From contig SHNE01000053.1 of assembly GCA_004295015.1 (NCBI GenBank), forward strand, positions 1 to 64,000: a stretch of 64,000 nucleotides of DNA. The letters are read 5' to 3'. This document shows positions 53,441 to 63,404 of this stretch, one piece after another. Origin of the DNA: Bacteroidota bacterium. Its GTDB lineage: Bacteria; Bacteroidota; Bacteroidia; AKYH767-A; 2013-40CM-41-45. The position numbers and the translations under genes are program-made. Numbering within the stretch: the stretch's first letter is position 1; each line of letters starts with the position of its first letter. The notes beneath the pieces were generated by a model. That model did no database searches and was not told where the DNA came from. It saw only the letters and a list, made by a program, of their open reading frames with translations.

Positions 53441-55936
53441 TTATGCGCGACGCTTTTTTCGTTGTATGGTCTGATAATCCAGATAGTATAAAAGCTTTAA
53501 TGAAATAGAGTTGCTTTGAGCTTCATCGATACTTCCGCTAAAGTTTCGGAAATAACCTTGAAAGGTATCGGCATTATCTTTGAATATTTGGTTTTTATAT
53601 GTTATCACAAAGAAGCTCCCGGGGGCAAATTGCCAGTTGTATACCAGGTCGGCAGTCAAATAGTTGGAATTGAAATTTTCATTGCCATCCCAAGTCGATT
53701 GAGTAATTCCTCCATCATCCCGCAGGGAATAGAAAAGATCATATTTCCCTTGTGACCAATAGTGTCGAGCGGAGAGAGAGAGGGACATGTCGTTCTTGAA
53801 CAGATACCTTGTGCTAAGAGTATTGACAATTGTTGTAATATCTCTTCTTCCAAACACCGGTCGTGCGTTATAACTGTCGGCAAAATTTACAAAACCCAAA
53901 TCGTTCTCATATTTGTCATAATAATAGTATAGACTTACAGACCATTTGTCACTAATTCTAAGACGTGGTATAATATAATACCCATAAGCCTTATAACTGA
54001 TCATGTCAGCAATATTTCCTCGTGTACCAAAATCAAATGCAAGTCTTTTATTATAATTTGTTGTAATGTTTATACTTCCCCAGTGGTAATAAGGAGAAAG
54101 GAAATACATTCCTTCAACCCTTGGTTCGTAATAATCTCTTCCACGGGCAAGGCTGCTTCCAAAATCAGAGTAGATGGACCAGTTTGAATTGAACAAAAGA
54201 AAAATATTTGTACCTGCCTCTAAATTAATTTGGCGGTTGGAATCACTGAGGCGCCCTTGGCGGTTCAGCCAAAAACTAATATAGCCGTATTTAAAGTGTT
54301 TCCAGAAAGGATTAAACTTGTAATAGGTGTAATACAGATTAGTCGTCGAATAATCTCTCCTGAAATTATATCCTAAATCATTCTTATCATATTTTCTGTC
54401 AGTTACCTCATATGAAATTCCGTACTGAGAGATTCCTTGAATTTTGTCCAGACTTGTGAAGTACTGGTTTCCGACTGACACCTTTTTTTCATGCTGCTGT
54501 AATGAGCTGTTAAACTCATTTTTGTAAACTCTGCTCATAGAATATCCGCCTCTGACTCGGTACGTATTTTTTTTGTTTTCCAATGAGATTTCAGATGAAG
54601 TGACATTCGCATCACGTGCAGGACCGTCTCTTAACACATTTGTGTTAGTCAAAAATATTTTAGAGTTGTTCTTCAGTTGTTGATCCAGTACAATAATGTT
54701 GTAATTGCTTAAAGGCTCTGTAACAATTTTGCGTTTGCTGCCATCAGCTCTTTGTATAGTTGCATAAGTGGTATTGGTTACAGCATTCAGGATTCCAATT
54801 CCTAATCCATGATCTGTTCTGCCTGAAATTTTAGTCGCATTGATAAGTCTTGCCTTGTCAGGGTTTTGATCAATCTTTTCGCCATCTTCCAATTTTGAAG
54901 GAACGTCATAGAATAATTCCGGTGTACGTCCGATGCGTCGGGAGTAGAAAAGGTTGCCTTTCGAAAATAAATCAGTTCCTTCCTTAAAAAAAGGTCTTCT
55001 TTCTTCATAGATTGTTTCGAAAGCGGTGAGGTTCTTTACTTTATTATCACTCTGTACCTGACTAAAATCAGGGAGTAGTGTTACGTCCAAAGTAAATCTT
55101 TCATCAAGTCCGATTTTTAAATCAGCACCCCCTGAGTAAGAGTAAGAATTCTCATATCCTTCAAAGCCATCAGAAGAAAAAACAGGACTGTTTTCTGCGT
55201 ATATGGAGAAATAAGGTGTGAGCGATAGTCGCAAAGGTGGACTAACACCATGCATACCTTCCATAGTTCCCCAGTACATCATTCGGTTTTGAACCTCTTT
55301 TGGTGTGAGTGACCATTGATCATACTCCCTGTTTCTTCGGATGAGTCGTGCAAATTGTAAGCCCCAGATTTGATTTTCTTTTGCAGGGAATCGAATTGCA
55401 GAGTAAGGGATCCTCATCTCCATGCTCCAGCCATCATTGCGAATTTGTGTTGCGCTCTCCCATACTGCATCAAAAGATAAATCATCATTATAAGATTCAC
55501 TTTGTACTCCCGAAACCGTTACTTCAAAAACATAACCTGTTTGTCTGGTGTTGTATGGATCAATGCCCAATCTGAATGCATCTGAATTAAGATTAGAGCC
55601 TTCATCTCTGTTTCCAAGCTCCAGAAATATGCTGTCGGGGGAGCTGTCATACATCATGGCGCAGACATATAGATTTTTATCATCATAAAGCAATCGAACC
55701 AATGTTTTTTGGCTAACTGGGAAACCTTGTGAAGGCTCTAGCTGGATGAATTCTTCTGCGACTTCACCGGTGCTCCATCCGGAATCATCGAGTACTCCGT
55801 CAATTCGGATCGATGATAAGAGCCGGTTTGCATGGTAGACCTTGGTGGAATGGTCAGTTGCACGACCGGTACTAACAGAAATGATTAAAAGAAATAATAA
55901 GTTGAATAAATGGAAGCGCATGTTTGAGCCGGACAT
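53441..55936 (-). CDS. DUF5916 outer-membrane protein with CBM9-like domain
   Basis: I use ATG 55936 (831 residues); ATG 55921 is an alternative giving a signal peptide LFNLLFLLIISVSTGRA. The first third is a carbohydrate-binding-9-like domain (RIDGVLDDSGW ... YVCAMMYD ... FRLGIDPYNTRQTGYVFEV). The rest is a DUF5916 region built of long, aromatic beta strands to the C-terminus (for example DFSQVQSDNKVKNLTAFETI, then many YKFNPFWKHFKYGYIS-type strands), typical of an outer-membrane barrel. Family members are common in Bacteroidota; their ligand is unknown. Confidence 0.87.
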   Translation of the reverse strand: MSGSNMRFHLFNLLFLLIISVSTGRATDHSTKVYHANRLLSSIRIDGVLDDSGWSTGEVAEEFIQLEPSQGFPVSQKTLVRLLYDDKNLYVCAMMYDSSPDSIFLELGNRDEGSNLNSDAFRLGIDPYNTRQTGYVFEVTVSGVQSESYNDDLSFDAVWESATQIRNDGWSMEMRIPYSAIRFPAKENQIWGLQFARLIRRNREYDQWSLTPKEVQNRMMYWGTMEGMHGVSPPLRLSLTPYFSIYAENSPVFSSDGFEGYENSYSYSGGADLKIGLDERFTLDVTLLPDFSQVQSDNKVKNLTAFETIYEERRPFFKEGTDLFSKGNLFYSRRIGRTPELFYDVPSKLEDGEKIDQNPDKARLINATKISGRTDHGLGIGILNAVTNTTYATIQRADGSKRKIVTEPLSNYNIIVLDQQLKNNSKIFLTNTNVLRDGPARDANVTSSEISLENKKNTYRVRGGYSMSRVYKNEFNSSLQQHEKKVSVGNQYFTSLDKIQGISQYGISYEVTDRKYDKNDLGYNFRRDYSTTNLYYTYYKFNPFWKHFKYGYISFWLNRQGRLSDSNRQINLEAGTNIFLLFNSNWSIYSDFGSSLARGRDYYEPRVEGMYFLSPYYHWGSINITTNYNKRLAFDFGTRGNIADMISYKAYGYYIIPRLRISDKWSVSLYYYYDKYENDLGFVNFADSYNARPVFGRRDITTIVNTLSTRYLFKNDMSLSLSARHYWSQGKYDLFYSLRDDGGITQSTWDGNENFNSNYLTADLVYNWQFAPGSFFVITYKNQIFKDNADTFQGYFRNFSGSIDEAQSNSISLKLLYYLDYQTIQRKKRRA

Positions 55937-56072
55937 ATTGAACAAACCTAGTGAAGAAACTAACCTTTACGGGTTAATGAAAAGTTAATGCAAGTTGAAA
56001 ATATACACTGTCACTTCCATTCTGATATTCATTTAATCCATACATTCGAATATAATTATAACCTTTTACTCT

Positions 56073-56594
56073 ATGCAAATAGCATTGCCAAAACCCGATG
56101 AGCTGAATGACTATTATAAAGGATATCTTAAATACATCAGTGAAGATGATTTATTGTCGGTCCTTAAGACTCAGATAGAAGAAACAAGTATGTTTCTAAG
56201 AAATATTTCTGATGAAAATTCCGGGAATGCTTATGAGCCGGGTAAATGGCAGATCAAAGAAGTTGTTGGGCATCTTTCTGATACGGAAAGAATCCTTAGC
56301 TATCGGGCGCTACGTTTTGCCAGGAAGGATGAAACTCCATTAGCCGGATTTGATGAAGATCATTTCGTTGAAAATGCTAATTTTAAGAGTAGGTCCTGGG
56401 AGTCAATTGTCGACGAAAAGAAAGCTGTCAGACAGTCAAGTATTCATTTTTTTAATTCCCTTCATCCCGGTGCATTTGATTTTAAGGGAATTGCCAAAGG
56501 AAACGTGCTGAGCGTACGAGCTCTATTATTCTTTATTATTGCACATGAAAGGCATCATCTTCAGGTAATAAAGGAGCGTTATCTAAAGATATAA
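56073..56594 (+). CDS. DinB-family protein
   Basis: The 173-residue protein is a four-helix DinB/YfiT-type domain. The metal-binding His residues are visible: GHLSDTE near residue 67 and HERHHLQ near residue 159, with WQIKEVVGHLSD matching the family block. It has no signal peptide. DinB-like proteins are thiol-transfer or metal-hydrolase enzymes in some bacteria; the substrate here is unknown. It stands alone between the DUF5916 gene and sucC. Confidence 0.88.
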   Translation: MQIALPKPDELNDYYKGYLKYISEDDLLSVLKTQIEETSMFLRNISDENSGNAYEPGKWQIKEVVGHLSDTERILSYRALRFARKDETPLAGFDEDHFVENANFKSRSWESIVDEKKAVRQSSIHFFNSLHPGAFDFKGIAKGNVLSVRALLFFIIAHERHHLQVIKERYLKI

Positions 56595-56675
56595 ATAGGG
56601 AAATTGCAGTCTCCTTTGTTTAGATAAATTAATTGAAATAAAGCTGAGAATGCCAAATTTATCCTCCAATTTATT

Positions 56676-56683
56676 TACTTTTG
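56676..56683 (+). promoter_or_regulatory. -7 element TACTTTTG before sucC
   Basis: TACTTTTG lies 44 bp before the sucC ATG (56728). A -33 TTG at the right distance is not seen. Confidence 0.4.
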
Positions 56684-56727
56684 CCCCGCCTTTTTACCAT
56701 TAATCAAGCAAAAAATCACAAAATTCT

Positions 56728-57921
56728 ATGAATATTCACGAATACCAAGGTAAATCAATATTAAAATCTTTCGGTGTAGGAATACAGGAAGGAATTGTAG
56801 CAGATACTCCGGAACAGGCTGTCACAGCTGCAAAAGAGCTGAACAAACAAACCGGAACCGATTGGTTTGTGGTTAAGGCTCAAATTCATGCAGGTGGGCG
56901 CGGAAAAGGCGGTGGGGTAAAATTGGCCAAGAATTTGGATGAAGTAAAAACGATTTCCGGAAATATTTTGGGAATGAATCTTGTTACCCCACAAACCGGA
57001 CCTGAAGGAAAGCATGTGAACAGAGTTCTCATTGCGCAAGATGTTTACTACCCCGGTGCTTCTCCGACAAAAGAATTCTACGTAAGTGTATTGTTAGATC
57101 GCCAAAGTGGTAGAAATATTATCATGTATTCAACCGAAGGAGGGATGGATATTGAAGCAGTTGCCGAGAAAACACCACATCTTATTTTCAAAGAAGAGAT
57201 TGACCCCAAGGTTGGTTTACAGGCGTTTCAGTCAAGAAAGATTGCATTTAACTTGGGATTAAGCGGCACCGCATTCAAACAGATGGTTAAGTTTATCACT
57301 AGTCTCTATACTGCCTACGATTCCATAGATGCATCACTTTTTGAGATTAACCCGGTATTGAAAACATCAGATGATAAAATCATTGCAGTAGACGCAAAAG
57401 TGAATTTTGATGAGAATGGATTATTCCGCCATCCTGATTTTTTGGCAATGAGGGATGTGAGAGAGGAAGATGCAACTGAAGTAGAAGCAGGAGAACATAA
57501 CCTCAACTATGTAAAGATCGACGGAAATGGAGGATGTATGGTTAATGGTGCCGGTCTTGCCATGGCAACGATGGACATAATTAAGCTTGCCGGTGGAGAA
57601 CCTGCAAATTTTCTTGATGTGGGTGGTACTGCTAATGCTGCACGTGTAGAGCAGGCATTCCGAATTATTTTAAAAGATCCTCATGTGAAGGCAATTCTTG
57701 TGAATATTTTCGGAGGGATAGTTCGTTGTGATCGCGTTGCTCAGGGTATTGTAGATGCCTATAAAAATATTGGCCAGATTCCGGTTCCAATCATCGTTCG
57801 ATTACAGGGCACGAATGCAGTGGAAGCTAAAAAGATTATTGATGATTCAGGACTTAAAGTGTTTTCTGCTATCCAGCTTAAAGAAGCCGCAGACCTGGTT
57901 AATGAAGTATTGAGTAAATAA
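56728..57921 (+). CDS. sucC: Succinate-CoA ligase (ADP-forming) subunit beta
   Basis: The 397-residue protein begins MNIHEYQGKSILKSFGV, and has the ATP-grasp block VKAQIHAGGRGKGGGVKLAK, LFEINPV as metal/nucleotide ligands, the glycine loop GGCMVNGAGLAMATMD and the C-terminal FGGIVRCDRVAQGI that contacts the alpha subunit. These are SucC hallmarks. It makes ATP from succinyl-CoA in the TCA cycle. The alpha subunit gene sucD is not in the window. Confidence 0.97.
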   Translation: MNIHEYQGKSILKSFGVGIQEGIVADTPEQAVTAAKELNKQTGTDWFVVKAQIHAGGRGKGGGVKLAKNLDEVKTISGNILGMNLVTPQTGPEGKHVNRVLIAQDVYYPGASPTKEFYVSVLLDRQSGRNIIMYSTEGGMDIEAVAEKTPHLIFKEEIDPKVGLQAFQSRKIAFNLGLSGTAFKQMVKFITSLYTAYDSIDASLFEINPVLKTSDDKIIAVDAKVNFDENGLFRHPDFLAMRDVREEDATEVEAGEHNLNYVKIDGNGGCMVNGAGLAMATMDIIKLAGGEPANFLDVGGTANAARVEQAFRIILKDPHVKAILVNIFGGIVRCDRVAQGIVDAYKNIGQIPVPIIVRLQGTNAVEAKKIIDDSGLKVFSAIQLKEAADLVNEVLSK

Positions 57922-57928
57922 GAAATAG

Positions 57929-58819
57929 ATGAAAGTACTCCCTAACGATCAAGCCTTTCTAGCCATACCTGAAGCCGATTTGGCGACTTATGAAAAGGCT
58001 AAAGTTGTAATTCAACAGATTCCTTATGAGCATACATCTTCCTATTTGACAGGGTCCGACAAAGGGCCTGCTGCAATGCTTGCTGCTTCACATTTCGTTG
58101 AATTTTGGGATGAGGAGCTTGAGATGGAGTCTTACAAGAAAGTCGGGATAGCTACATTGGAGTCTTTGGATTTCACTAACACATTTGATTCTGATGCTAT
58201 CGCGCTTATCGAAAAGCAAACAGATGCACTCTTAATGGATGATAAATTTGTCGTTTCGCTCGGTGCAGAACATTCCATAACTTATGGTTTTGTAAAGTCA
58301 CATGTCAAGAAATATAAGGACCTGAGCATATTGCAGTTTGATGCGCACTCTGACTTACGGGAAGCATATCACGGTAATCCATTTTCTCATGCATCTGTAA
58401 TGTCGAGAATTAACGATATGAAACTTCCGATTGTGCAGATTGGAATCCGGGCTCAATGCAAGGAGGAAGCTGATGTAATTAAATCATCCCCGAATATTCA
58501 CACCTTTTATGCACACAAAATTCGCCGGAACCCAAACTGGATGCGTGATGCAATAAACCACTTGAGCAGCAATGTATACATTACCATTGATGCTGATGGC
58601 TTTGATCCCTCGGTTATACCTGCAGTAGGTACGGCAGAACCAAATGGATTGTTTTGGATTGAAACACTGGATTTTCTTAGAGAGGTGTTTGCATCCAGAA
58701 ATGTGGTTGGCTTTGATATTGTAGAATGTGCACCCATGGAAGGTTCTATTTTGTCGGAGTACACTTTAGCCAAATTAGCCTATAGATTAATCGGCTATAA
58801 AGTGCTTCAAATGCATTGA
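57929..58819 (+). CDS. speB: Agmatinase/arginase family ureohydrolase
   Basis: The 296-residue protein has the ureohydrolase metal motifs: GAEHSITYG, FDAHSDLREAYHG and TIDADGFDPSVIPAVGTAEP, with the two-manganese ligand set of Asp and His. The motif order and length fit agmatinase (SpeB), which turns agmatine into putrescine; arginase or a related ureohydrolase is possible. It begins 7 bp after sucC, so the two are probably cotranscribed. The start MKVLPNDQAFLAIP is within normal limits. Confidence 0.88.
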   Translation: MKVLPNDQAFLAIPEADLATYEKAKVVIQQIPYEHTSSYLTGSDKGPAAMLAASHFVEFWDEELEMESYKKVGIATLESLDFTNTFDSDAIALIEKQTDALLMDDKFVVSLGAEHSITYGFVKSHVKKYKDLSILQFDAHSDLREAYHGNPFSHASVMSRINDMKLPIVQIGIRAQCKEEADVIKSSPNIHTFYAHKIRRNPNWMRDAINHLSSNVYITIDADGFDPSVIPAVGTAEPNGLFWIETLDFLREVFASRNVVGFDIVECAPMEGSILSEYTLAKLAYRLIGYKVLQMH

Positions 58820-58852
58820 TTTTTTTTTATATCTTTCATACGTTTTACAGGT

Positions 58853-59521
58853 ATGCCTGAACCGTTAACCAACACGGACATGAAAGATTTTAAGATAAAT
58901 AATAAAGGGAGCAAAAGACTTTTTAAAAATCCTCTTTTGGAAAGCCTTACACGTACCTACTTTCTGGTTCCGGTGTGCTTTTACTATCTTATTTCTGTTG
59001 CTTTAATTATCTATACACTGTGGTTCTCACTTGTCAGTTTCATATCCATTATTGGCATCTTTATACTCGGAGCATTGCTTTTTACATTGGTTGAATACCT
59101 TATACATCGATATATTTTCCATTTTGATGCAAAGACTGAAAAGGAAGAAAAATTACAATATAACATTCACGGTGTTCATCACGAATTCCCTCGAGATAAG
59201 GACAGGCTGGTGATGCCACCTGTTCTTTCTGTCATTATTGCATTCTTGTTTTTTTTGGTATTCATAACCATCTTCGCAAGTAAGGGTATGGTATTATTTG
59301 CCGGCTTTAGTGCAGGATACAGTAATTATCTTTTAATCCATTATTTTGTGCATGCTCGGAAACCTCCGGCCAACTTTTTAAAATTTTTTTGGACGCATCA
59401 CAGTTTGCACCATTATCATTCAGTTGATACCGCATTCAGTGTTTCCTTCCCTTTTTGGGATTATCTTTATGGGAACATGCCTAGCAAAGACAAGACTAAG
59501 CACATCGATAAGAAGGACTAA
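58853..59521 (+). CDS. Fatty acid hydroxylase / sterol desaturase superfamily protein
   Basis: The 222-residue membrane protein has the His-cluster signature of the di-iron family: HRYIFHFD, HGVHHEFPRD, HYFVHARK and HHSLHHYHS, flanked by four hydrophobic segments. FWDYLYG near the C-terminus is a family block. Such enzymes hydroxylate or desaturate lipids; fatty acid 2-hydroxylase and carotenoid hydroxylase are relatives. A second in-frame ATG at codon 10 (58880) is a possible start. It lies 33 bp after the agmatinase gene. Confidence 0.88.
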   Translation: MPEPLTNTDMKDFKINNKGSKRLFKNPLLESLTRTYFLVPVCFYYLISVALIIYTLWFSLVSFISIIGIFILGALLFTLVEYLIHRYIFHFDAKTEKEEKLQYNIHGVHHEFPRDKDRLVMPPVLSVIIAFLFFLVFITIFASKGMVLFAGFSAGYSNYLLIHYFVHARKPPANFLKFFWTHHSLHHYHSVDTAFSVSFPFWDYLYGNMPSKDKTKHIDKKD

Positions 59522-59590
59522 CATCATTATATTCATTAAATTCCTGATGAATTTTTCTCTCATTCTAAAGGAAACAAGGGTTAAAAAATC

Positions 59591-59598
59591 TACCTTTG
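59591..59598 (+). promoter_or_regulatory. -7 element TACCTTTG before the biotin carboxylase gene
   Basis: TACCTTTG ends 16 bp before the ATG at 59615, giving a leader of about 10 bases. No -33 TTG is seen in register. Confidence 0.42.
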
Positions 59599-59614
59599 CC
59601 TGCCAGTAATTATT

Positions 59615-61105
59615 ATGAAAAAAATATTAGTTGCCAACCGTGGCGAAATTGCAATACGGGTAATGCGTTCCGCAAAAGAGATGGGAATTCTCACTGTGGC
59701 TGTATTTTCTGAAGCCGACAGAAATGCTCTGCATGTCCGATATGCAGATGAAGCGATTTGCATTGGACCGCCCGCTTCAAGTCAGAGTTATCTTGTAATA
59801 GATAAGATTATTGCAGCCGCAAAGTCATCTGGTGCCGATGCCATACACCCGGGTTATGGATTCTTATCTGAAAATGCTGATTTTTCTGACAGGGTAGTGG
59901 CGGAAGGATTGATTTTCATAGGTCCTTCCGGTGACTCAATGAGAAAAATGGGCAGTAAGTTGGCCGCGAAGGCAACAGCTGAAGAACTGAATATTCCTCT
60001 TGTCCCGGGAACTGCAAAGGCAATAGAAGATATCTCTGAAGCAAAAAAAGTGGCCGCAACTATTGGCTTCCCAATTCTTATCAAAGCATCAGCAGGCGGC
60101 GGGGGGAAAGGTATGCGAATCGTTGGCAATGCTGCAGAGTTTGAAGAGCAAATGAAACTTGCAGTGAGCGAGGCTTTGTCTTCTTTTGGTGATGGAGCCG
60201 TATTTATTGAACGCTATGTTGCATCTCCAAGACATATTGAAATTCAGGTGCTGGGTGATACGCATGGTAATGTTGTTCATCTTTTTGAGCGTGAGTGTAG
60301 TGTTCAACGAAGGCATCAGAAAGTAATTGAAGAAGCACCTTCTTCGGTACTCACACCAAAAATAAGAGAAGAAATGGGAGCATGCGCTGTGCGCATTTCG
60401 AAGGCTTGCAACTATGTAGGAGCAGGAACAGTTGAATTTCTCCTTGATGAAAATCTGAATTTTTATTTCCTTGAAATGAATACACGTTTGCAGGTTGAGC
60501 ATCCTGTTACGGAGTATATCACCGGCCTCGATCTGGTAAAGGAACAAATTCAAATTGCCCGCGGACTTCCGCTTCCGTTTAAGCAAGAAGATTTGCGTAT
60601 CCAGGGGCACGCCATGGAAGTGAGAGTCTACGCTGAAGATCCGGCAAACAATTTTCTTCCTGATATAGGCACTCTTCAGACCTATAAAATTCCTCAGGGA
60701 CCGGGCGTAAGAGTCGATGATGCGTTCGAAGAAGGAATGGAAATTCCTATTTATTATGATCCTATGATTGCAAAGCTCATTACTTACGGGGCAGATAGGG
60801 CGGAAGCGATTGAACGAATGTCCCGGGCTATCGATGATTATCAAATTACAGGTGTTGCAACAACATTGGCTTTTTGCAAATTTGTAATGCAACACGACTC
60901 ATTTAAATCGGGAAATTTTGATACACATTTTATTAAAAAGTATTTTCATCCTGATGTATTGAATTCCGGTGTAGTGAGTGAAATGGAGATAGCTGCCATG
61001 CTTGCCATTTCCTTGTTGAGAAAATCTCAGGCAACTAAAGTAGTAGATCATTCACATGGAACGAACAATGCTTCTGCGTGGAAAAGAAACAGGTTAATTC
61101 AATAG
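59615..61105 (+). CDS. accC: Biotin carboxylase subunit of an acyl-CoA carboxylase
   Basis: The 496-residue protein has the biotin carboxylase order: ILVANRGEIAIRVMRSAKE, HPGYGFLSENADF, the ATP-grasp loop KASAGGGGKGMRIV, and FLEMNTRLQVEHPVTE. The part after residue 445 extends beyond E. coli AccC and ends in SAWKRNRLIQ, as in the biotin carboxylase subunits of propionyl-CoA-type carboxylases of Bacteroidota. It carboxylates biotin with ATP and bicarbonate. No carrier or carboxyltransferase gene lies nearby, so the substrate (acetyl- or propionyl-CoA) is not decided. Confidence 0.92.
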   Translation: MKKILVANRGEIAIRVMRSAKEMGILTVAVFSEADRNALHVRYADEAICIGPPASSQSYLVIDKIIAAAKSSGADAIHPGYGFLSENADFSDRVVAEGLIFIGPSGDSMRKMGSKLAAKATAEELNIPLVPGTAKAIEDISEAKKVAATIGFPILIKASAGGGGKGMRIVGNAAEFEEQMKLAVSEALSSFGDGAVFIERYVASPRHIEIQVLGDTHGNVVHLFERECSVQRRHQKVIEEAPSSVLTPKIREEMGACAVRISKACNYVGAGTVEFLLDENLNFYFLEMNTRLQVEHPVTEYITGLDLVKEQIQIARGLPLPFKQEDLRIQGHAMEVRVYAEDPANNFLPDIGTLQTYKIPQGPGVRVDDAFEEGMEIPIYYDPMIAKLITYGADRAEAIERMSRAIDDYQITGVATTLAFCKFVMQHDSFKSGNFDTHFIKKYFHPDVLNSGVVSEMEIAAMLAISLLRKSQATKVVDHSHGTNNASAWKRNRLIQ

Positions 61106-61164
61106 ATTAATCTAAGAATCGTTTAGATGATGACTGCTTTAGAATTTCTCGGCACTGATATTGA

Positions 61165-61803
61165 ATGGGTAAAGCTATGAACGCAATAAAAAATATTTTT
61201 GCAGTCATTTTTTTGACAGCCCTCTTTTTTCTTATATCTCCTCGTCTTTTTTCACAGGCACCCAAGGCGCTCCCTCAAAATGGAGCTTATCGGTTGCCAT
61301 ACATAATTGAAGGTGAAGATACCATACCTGTGGTAAATCTTCCGATGGTCGATATAATTGACATTGCCAACCCTGATTATATGAAGGATTTACAGGCATT
61401 CTATCGGTTACGCCATAACGTCCTTAAAGTGTATCCATATTCCCGTTTGGCTGCCGTAAAGCTAAATGAAATGGAATATCATATGAAGGATATGAAAAGT
61501 AACAGAGAAAAAAGGAAATATCGCAAGTCTGTTGAAGATCAGGTTCGAAAAGATTTCGAAGAACAAATAAAGAAGTTAAGTATCAAGCAAGGTGACTTGC
61601 TAATTAAATTAATTGACAGGGAAACAGGCCAGACCTCCTATGAATTAATCAGTCAGTTAAAAGGATCCTTAAATGCTTTTTTCTCCCAAGGTTTGGCAAG
61701 ATTGTTTGGACATGATCTTAAAGATAAATATGATCCTGAAGGGGAGGATAAAACAATCGAAATGATTGTGAAGCAAATTGAGACCGGAAAAATTACCTTT
61801 TGA
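61165..61803 (+). CDS. DUF4294 family protein
   Basis: The 212-residue protein has an N-terminal signal peptide or anchor (IFAVIFLTALFFLISPRLFS) and then a charged helical domain with YRLPYIIEGEDTIPVVNL and FYRLRHNVLKVYPYSRLA, the blocks I associate with DUF4294. The basic-acidic helix KRKYRKSVEDQVRKDFEEQI follows. Likely periplasmic; function unknown. An in-frame ATG at 61177 is an alternative start. Its last 11 bases overlap the end of the convergent T9SS gene. Confidence 0.83.
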   Translation: MGKAMNAIKNIFAVIFLTALFFLISPRLFSQAPKALPQNGAYRLPYIIEGEDTIPVVNLPMVDIIDIANPDYMKDLQAFYRLRHNVLKVYPYSRLAAVKLNEMEYHMKDMKSNREKRKYRKSVEDQVRKDFEEQIKKLSIKQGDLLIKLIDRETGQTSYELISQLKGSLNAFFSQGLARLFGHDLKDKYDPEGEDKTIEMIVKQIETGKITF

Positions 61804-63301
61804 TTATTTTTTCAGAATAGATTTGGCCGTCCTGATTTTTAAAGCTGAGAATGTAGAACCCTGAATCTAAGGTTGAAATATTAATGTTTTTTGTATTCGA
61901 TAAATTGAAATCTTCTTCCAATAAAATTCTTCCATCCAAAGAAATAAGACTCAACTTAAGTTTATCAAAGGGATTTTTATTTGAGACAGTTAAATAATCC
62001 AAAGCAGGATTTGGAAAAATTGATATGTTGATAGGACTGTTGGAATATTCTGAAATTCCTATAGGTGATAAGCTTTCCAAAGTAACTATAGGCAGATAAA
62101 CCATTGAATCCAGAATATCATTGGTATCAAGAAGAAGCAAACAAGCGTCACGGTTTCCACTTCCGTAACTGCTCGTATAGCCTGCAATGGCAATTTCACC
62201 TGCAGTCGTTTCAAGCATCGAGAATGATTCTTCATCCAGGTTGCCACCAAAACTATGTGGCCTGAAATTTCCAAAATTTGAATCTACCTCAACAGTAAAC
62301 ATACTTTTCTGTCCAAAACCGTCTGGGTTTTTTAATCCTGATGCGATTATATCTCCATTGGCTTTGCTGATAACAGCGTTGAAATAATCATCTTTTGAAC
62401 TTATTCCATGAAGTAATTTCCCTGTCCAAAGCCCTGTCGTGTCAGTTTCAATAAGCCAGAATTCACTCTTAAGTGAATCGGTATGTACAGATCCTCCGGC
62501 AAGGAGAATTGTTGAAGCAGTACTTATGCAAATTGAATTAAAACGATCCTCTCCAAACTGATTATAGGTTTTTTCAAAAATCATTTGCCCATCGAAATCC
62601 AATTTTACAAGGTATCCGTCAAGATTGACTCCTTCATAATATCCACAGAGGTAAAGACTATTCCCAAACACACTGACTCCGCGGAATGAATCATTGCCGG
62701 CGGAACCAAAATGTCTTTGCCAGATTAAATTTCCTGATTTGTCGAGCTTAACGACCCATGCATCTGTTCCACCTGAAGAAAAACTATAACTCTCGCCACA
62801 CAGGATGATATTACTATCTGGCAGTAATGTCATGTCATAAATAAAATCCCAATCGCTTCCTCCAATATATCTTTCCCATAATTTAGCTCCGAAACCATCC
62901 GTCTTCGCTATATATCCATCATAACCACCTGCTCCTGCGGAATTAGAACTTCCGGCAAAGAGAAAGTTAGCATCTGAAAGTGTTACAACTGCAGTACCTT
63001 GGTCAAGATTAGAGCCACCAAGAATGGCTGACCACTTGTGCTGTCCCCGTTTATCTGTTTTAACCACATATATAGAACTATTACCCGGACCATATCCATT
63101 CGTCGTACCAACAAGAATAAATCCACTATCAGAGGTCATTGCCAAATCCCGGAATTCTTCTGTTTGTGTTCCACCGAAAGTAAAATAGCGTGCAGTGTCA
63201 TTGATGGAATAGGTCCGGACCTCTTGAAATGAATCAGAGGCTTTGCAGAATGAAACAAAATAAACCGGAAACGTAGCTAAAAAACAAAGTATGATCTTCA
63301 T
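61793..63301 (-). CDS. Beta-propeller protein with T9SS sorting domain
   Basis: The 502-residue protein has a signal peptide (to about residue 22) and then six or more short repeats of SG-x4-GFI-V-T-x-G-type strands ending in GGSN, GGSDWD or GSAGND turns and WVVKLDKSG or YIAKTDGFG. These are bacterial beta-propeller (SBBP/delta-60-like) repeats. The last 75 residues are a T9SS sorting domain (SIFPNPALDYLTV ... DSGFYILSFKNQDG). It should be secreted; no catalytic site is visible. Convergent with the DUF4294 gene with an 11-bp overlap. Confidence 0.87.
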   Translation of the reverse strand: MKIILCFLATFPVYFVSFCKASDSFQEVRTYSINDTARYFTFGGTQTEEFRDLAMTSDSGFILVGTTNGYGPGNSSIYVVKTDKRGQHKWSAILGGSNLDQGTAVVTLSDANFLFAGSSNSAGAGGYDGYIAKTDGFGAKLWERYIGGSDWDFIYDMTLLPDSNIILCGESYSFSSGGTDAWVVKLDKSGNLIWQRHFGSAGNDSFRGVSVFGNSLYLCGYYEGVNLDGYLVKLDFDGQMIFEKTYNQFGEDRFNSICISTASTILLAGGSVHTDSLKSEFWLIETDTTGLWTGKLLHGISSKDDYFNAVISKANGDIIASGLKNPDGFGQKSMFTVEVDSNFGNFRPHSFGGNLDEESFSMLETTAGEIAIAGYTSSYGSGNRDACLLLLDTNDILDSMVYLPIVTLESLSPIGISEYSNSPINISIFPNPALDYLTVSNKNPFDKLKLSLISLDGRILLEEDFNLSNTKNINISTLDSGFYILSFKNQDGQIYSEKIIKR

Positions 63302-63404
63302 TAGAAATCCCTGTAGGCTTATTATTATGAAAGATAAGAAATCTTTGAGGTATTAAGCAATTCAATTAAATTCCAATCTGAGATTTGCTTGTTTTTTTTG
63401 TCGG

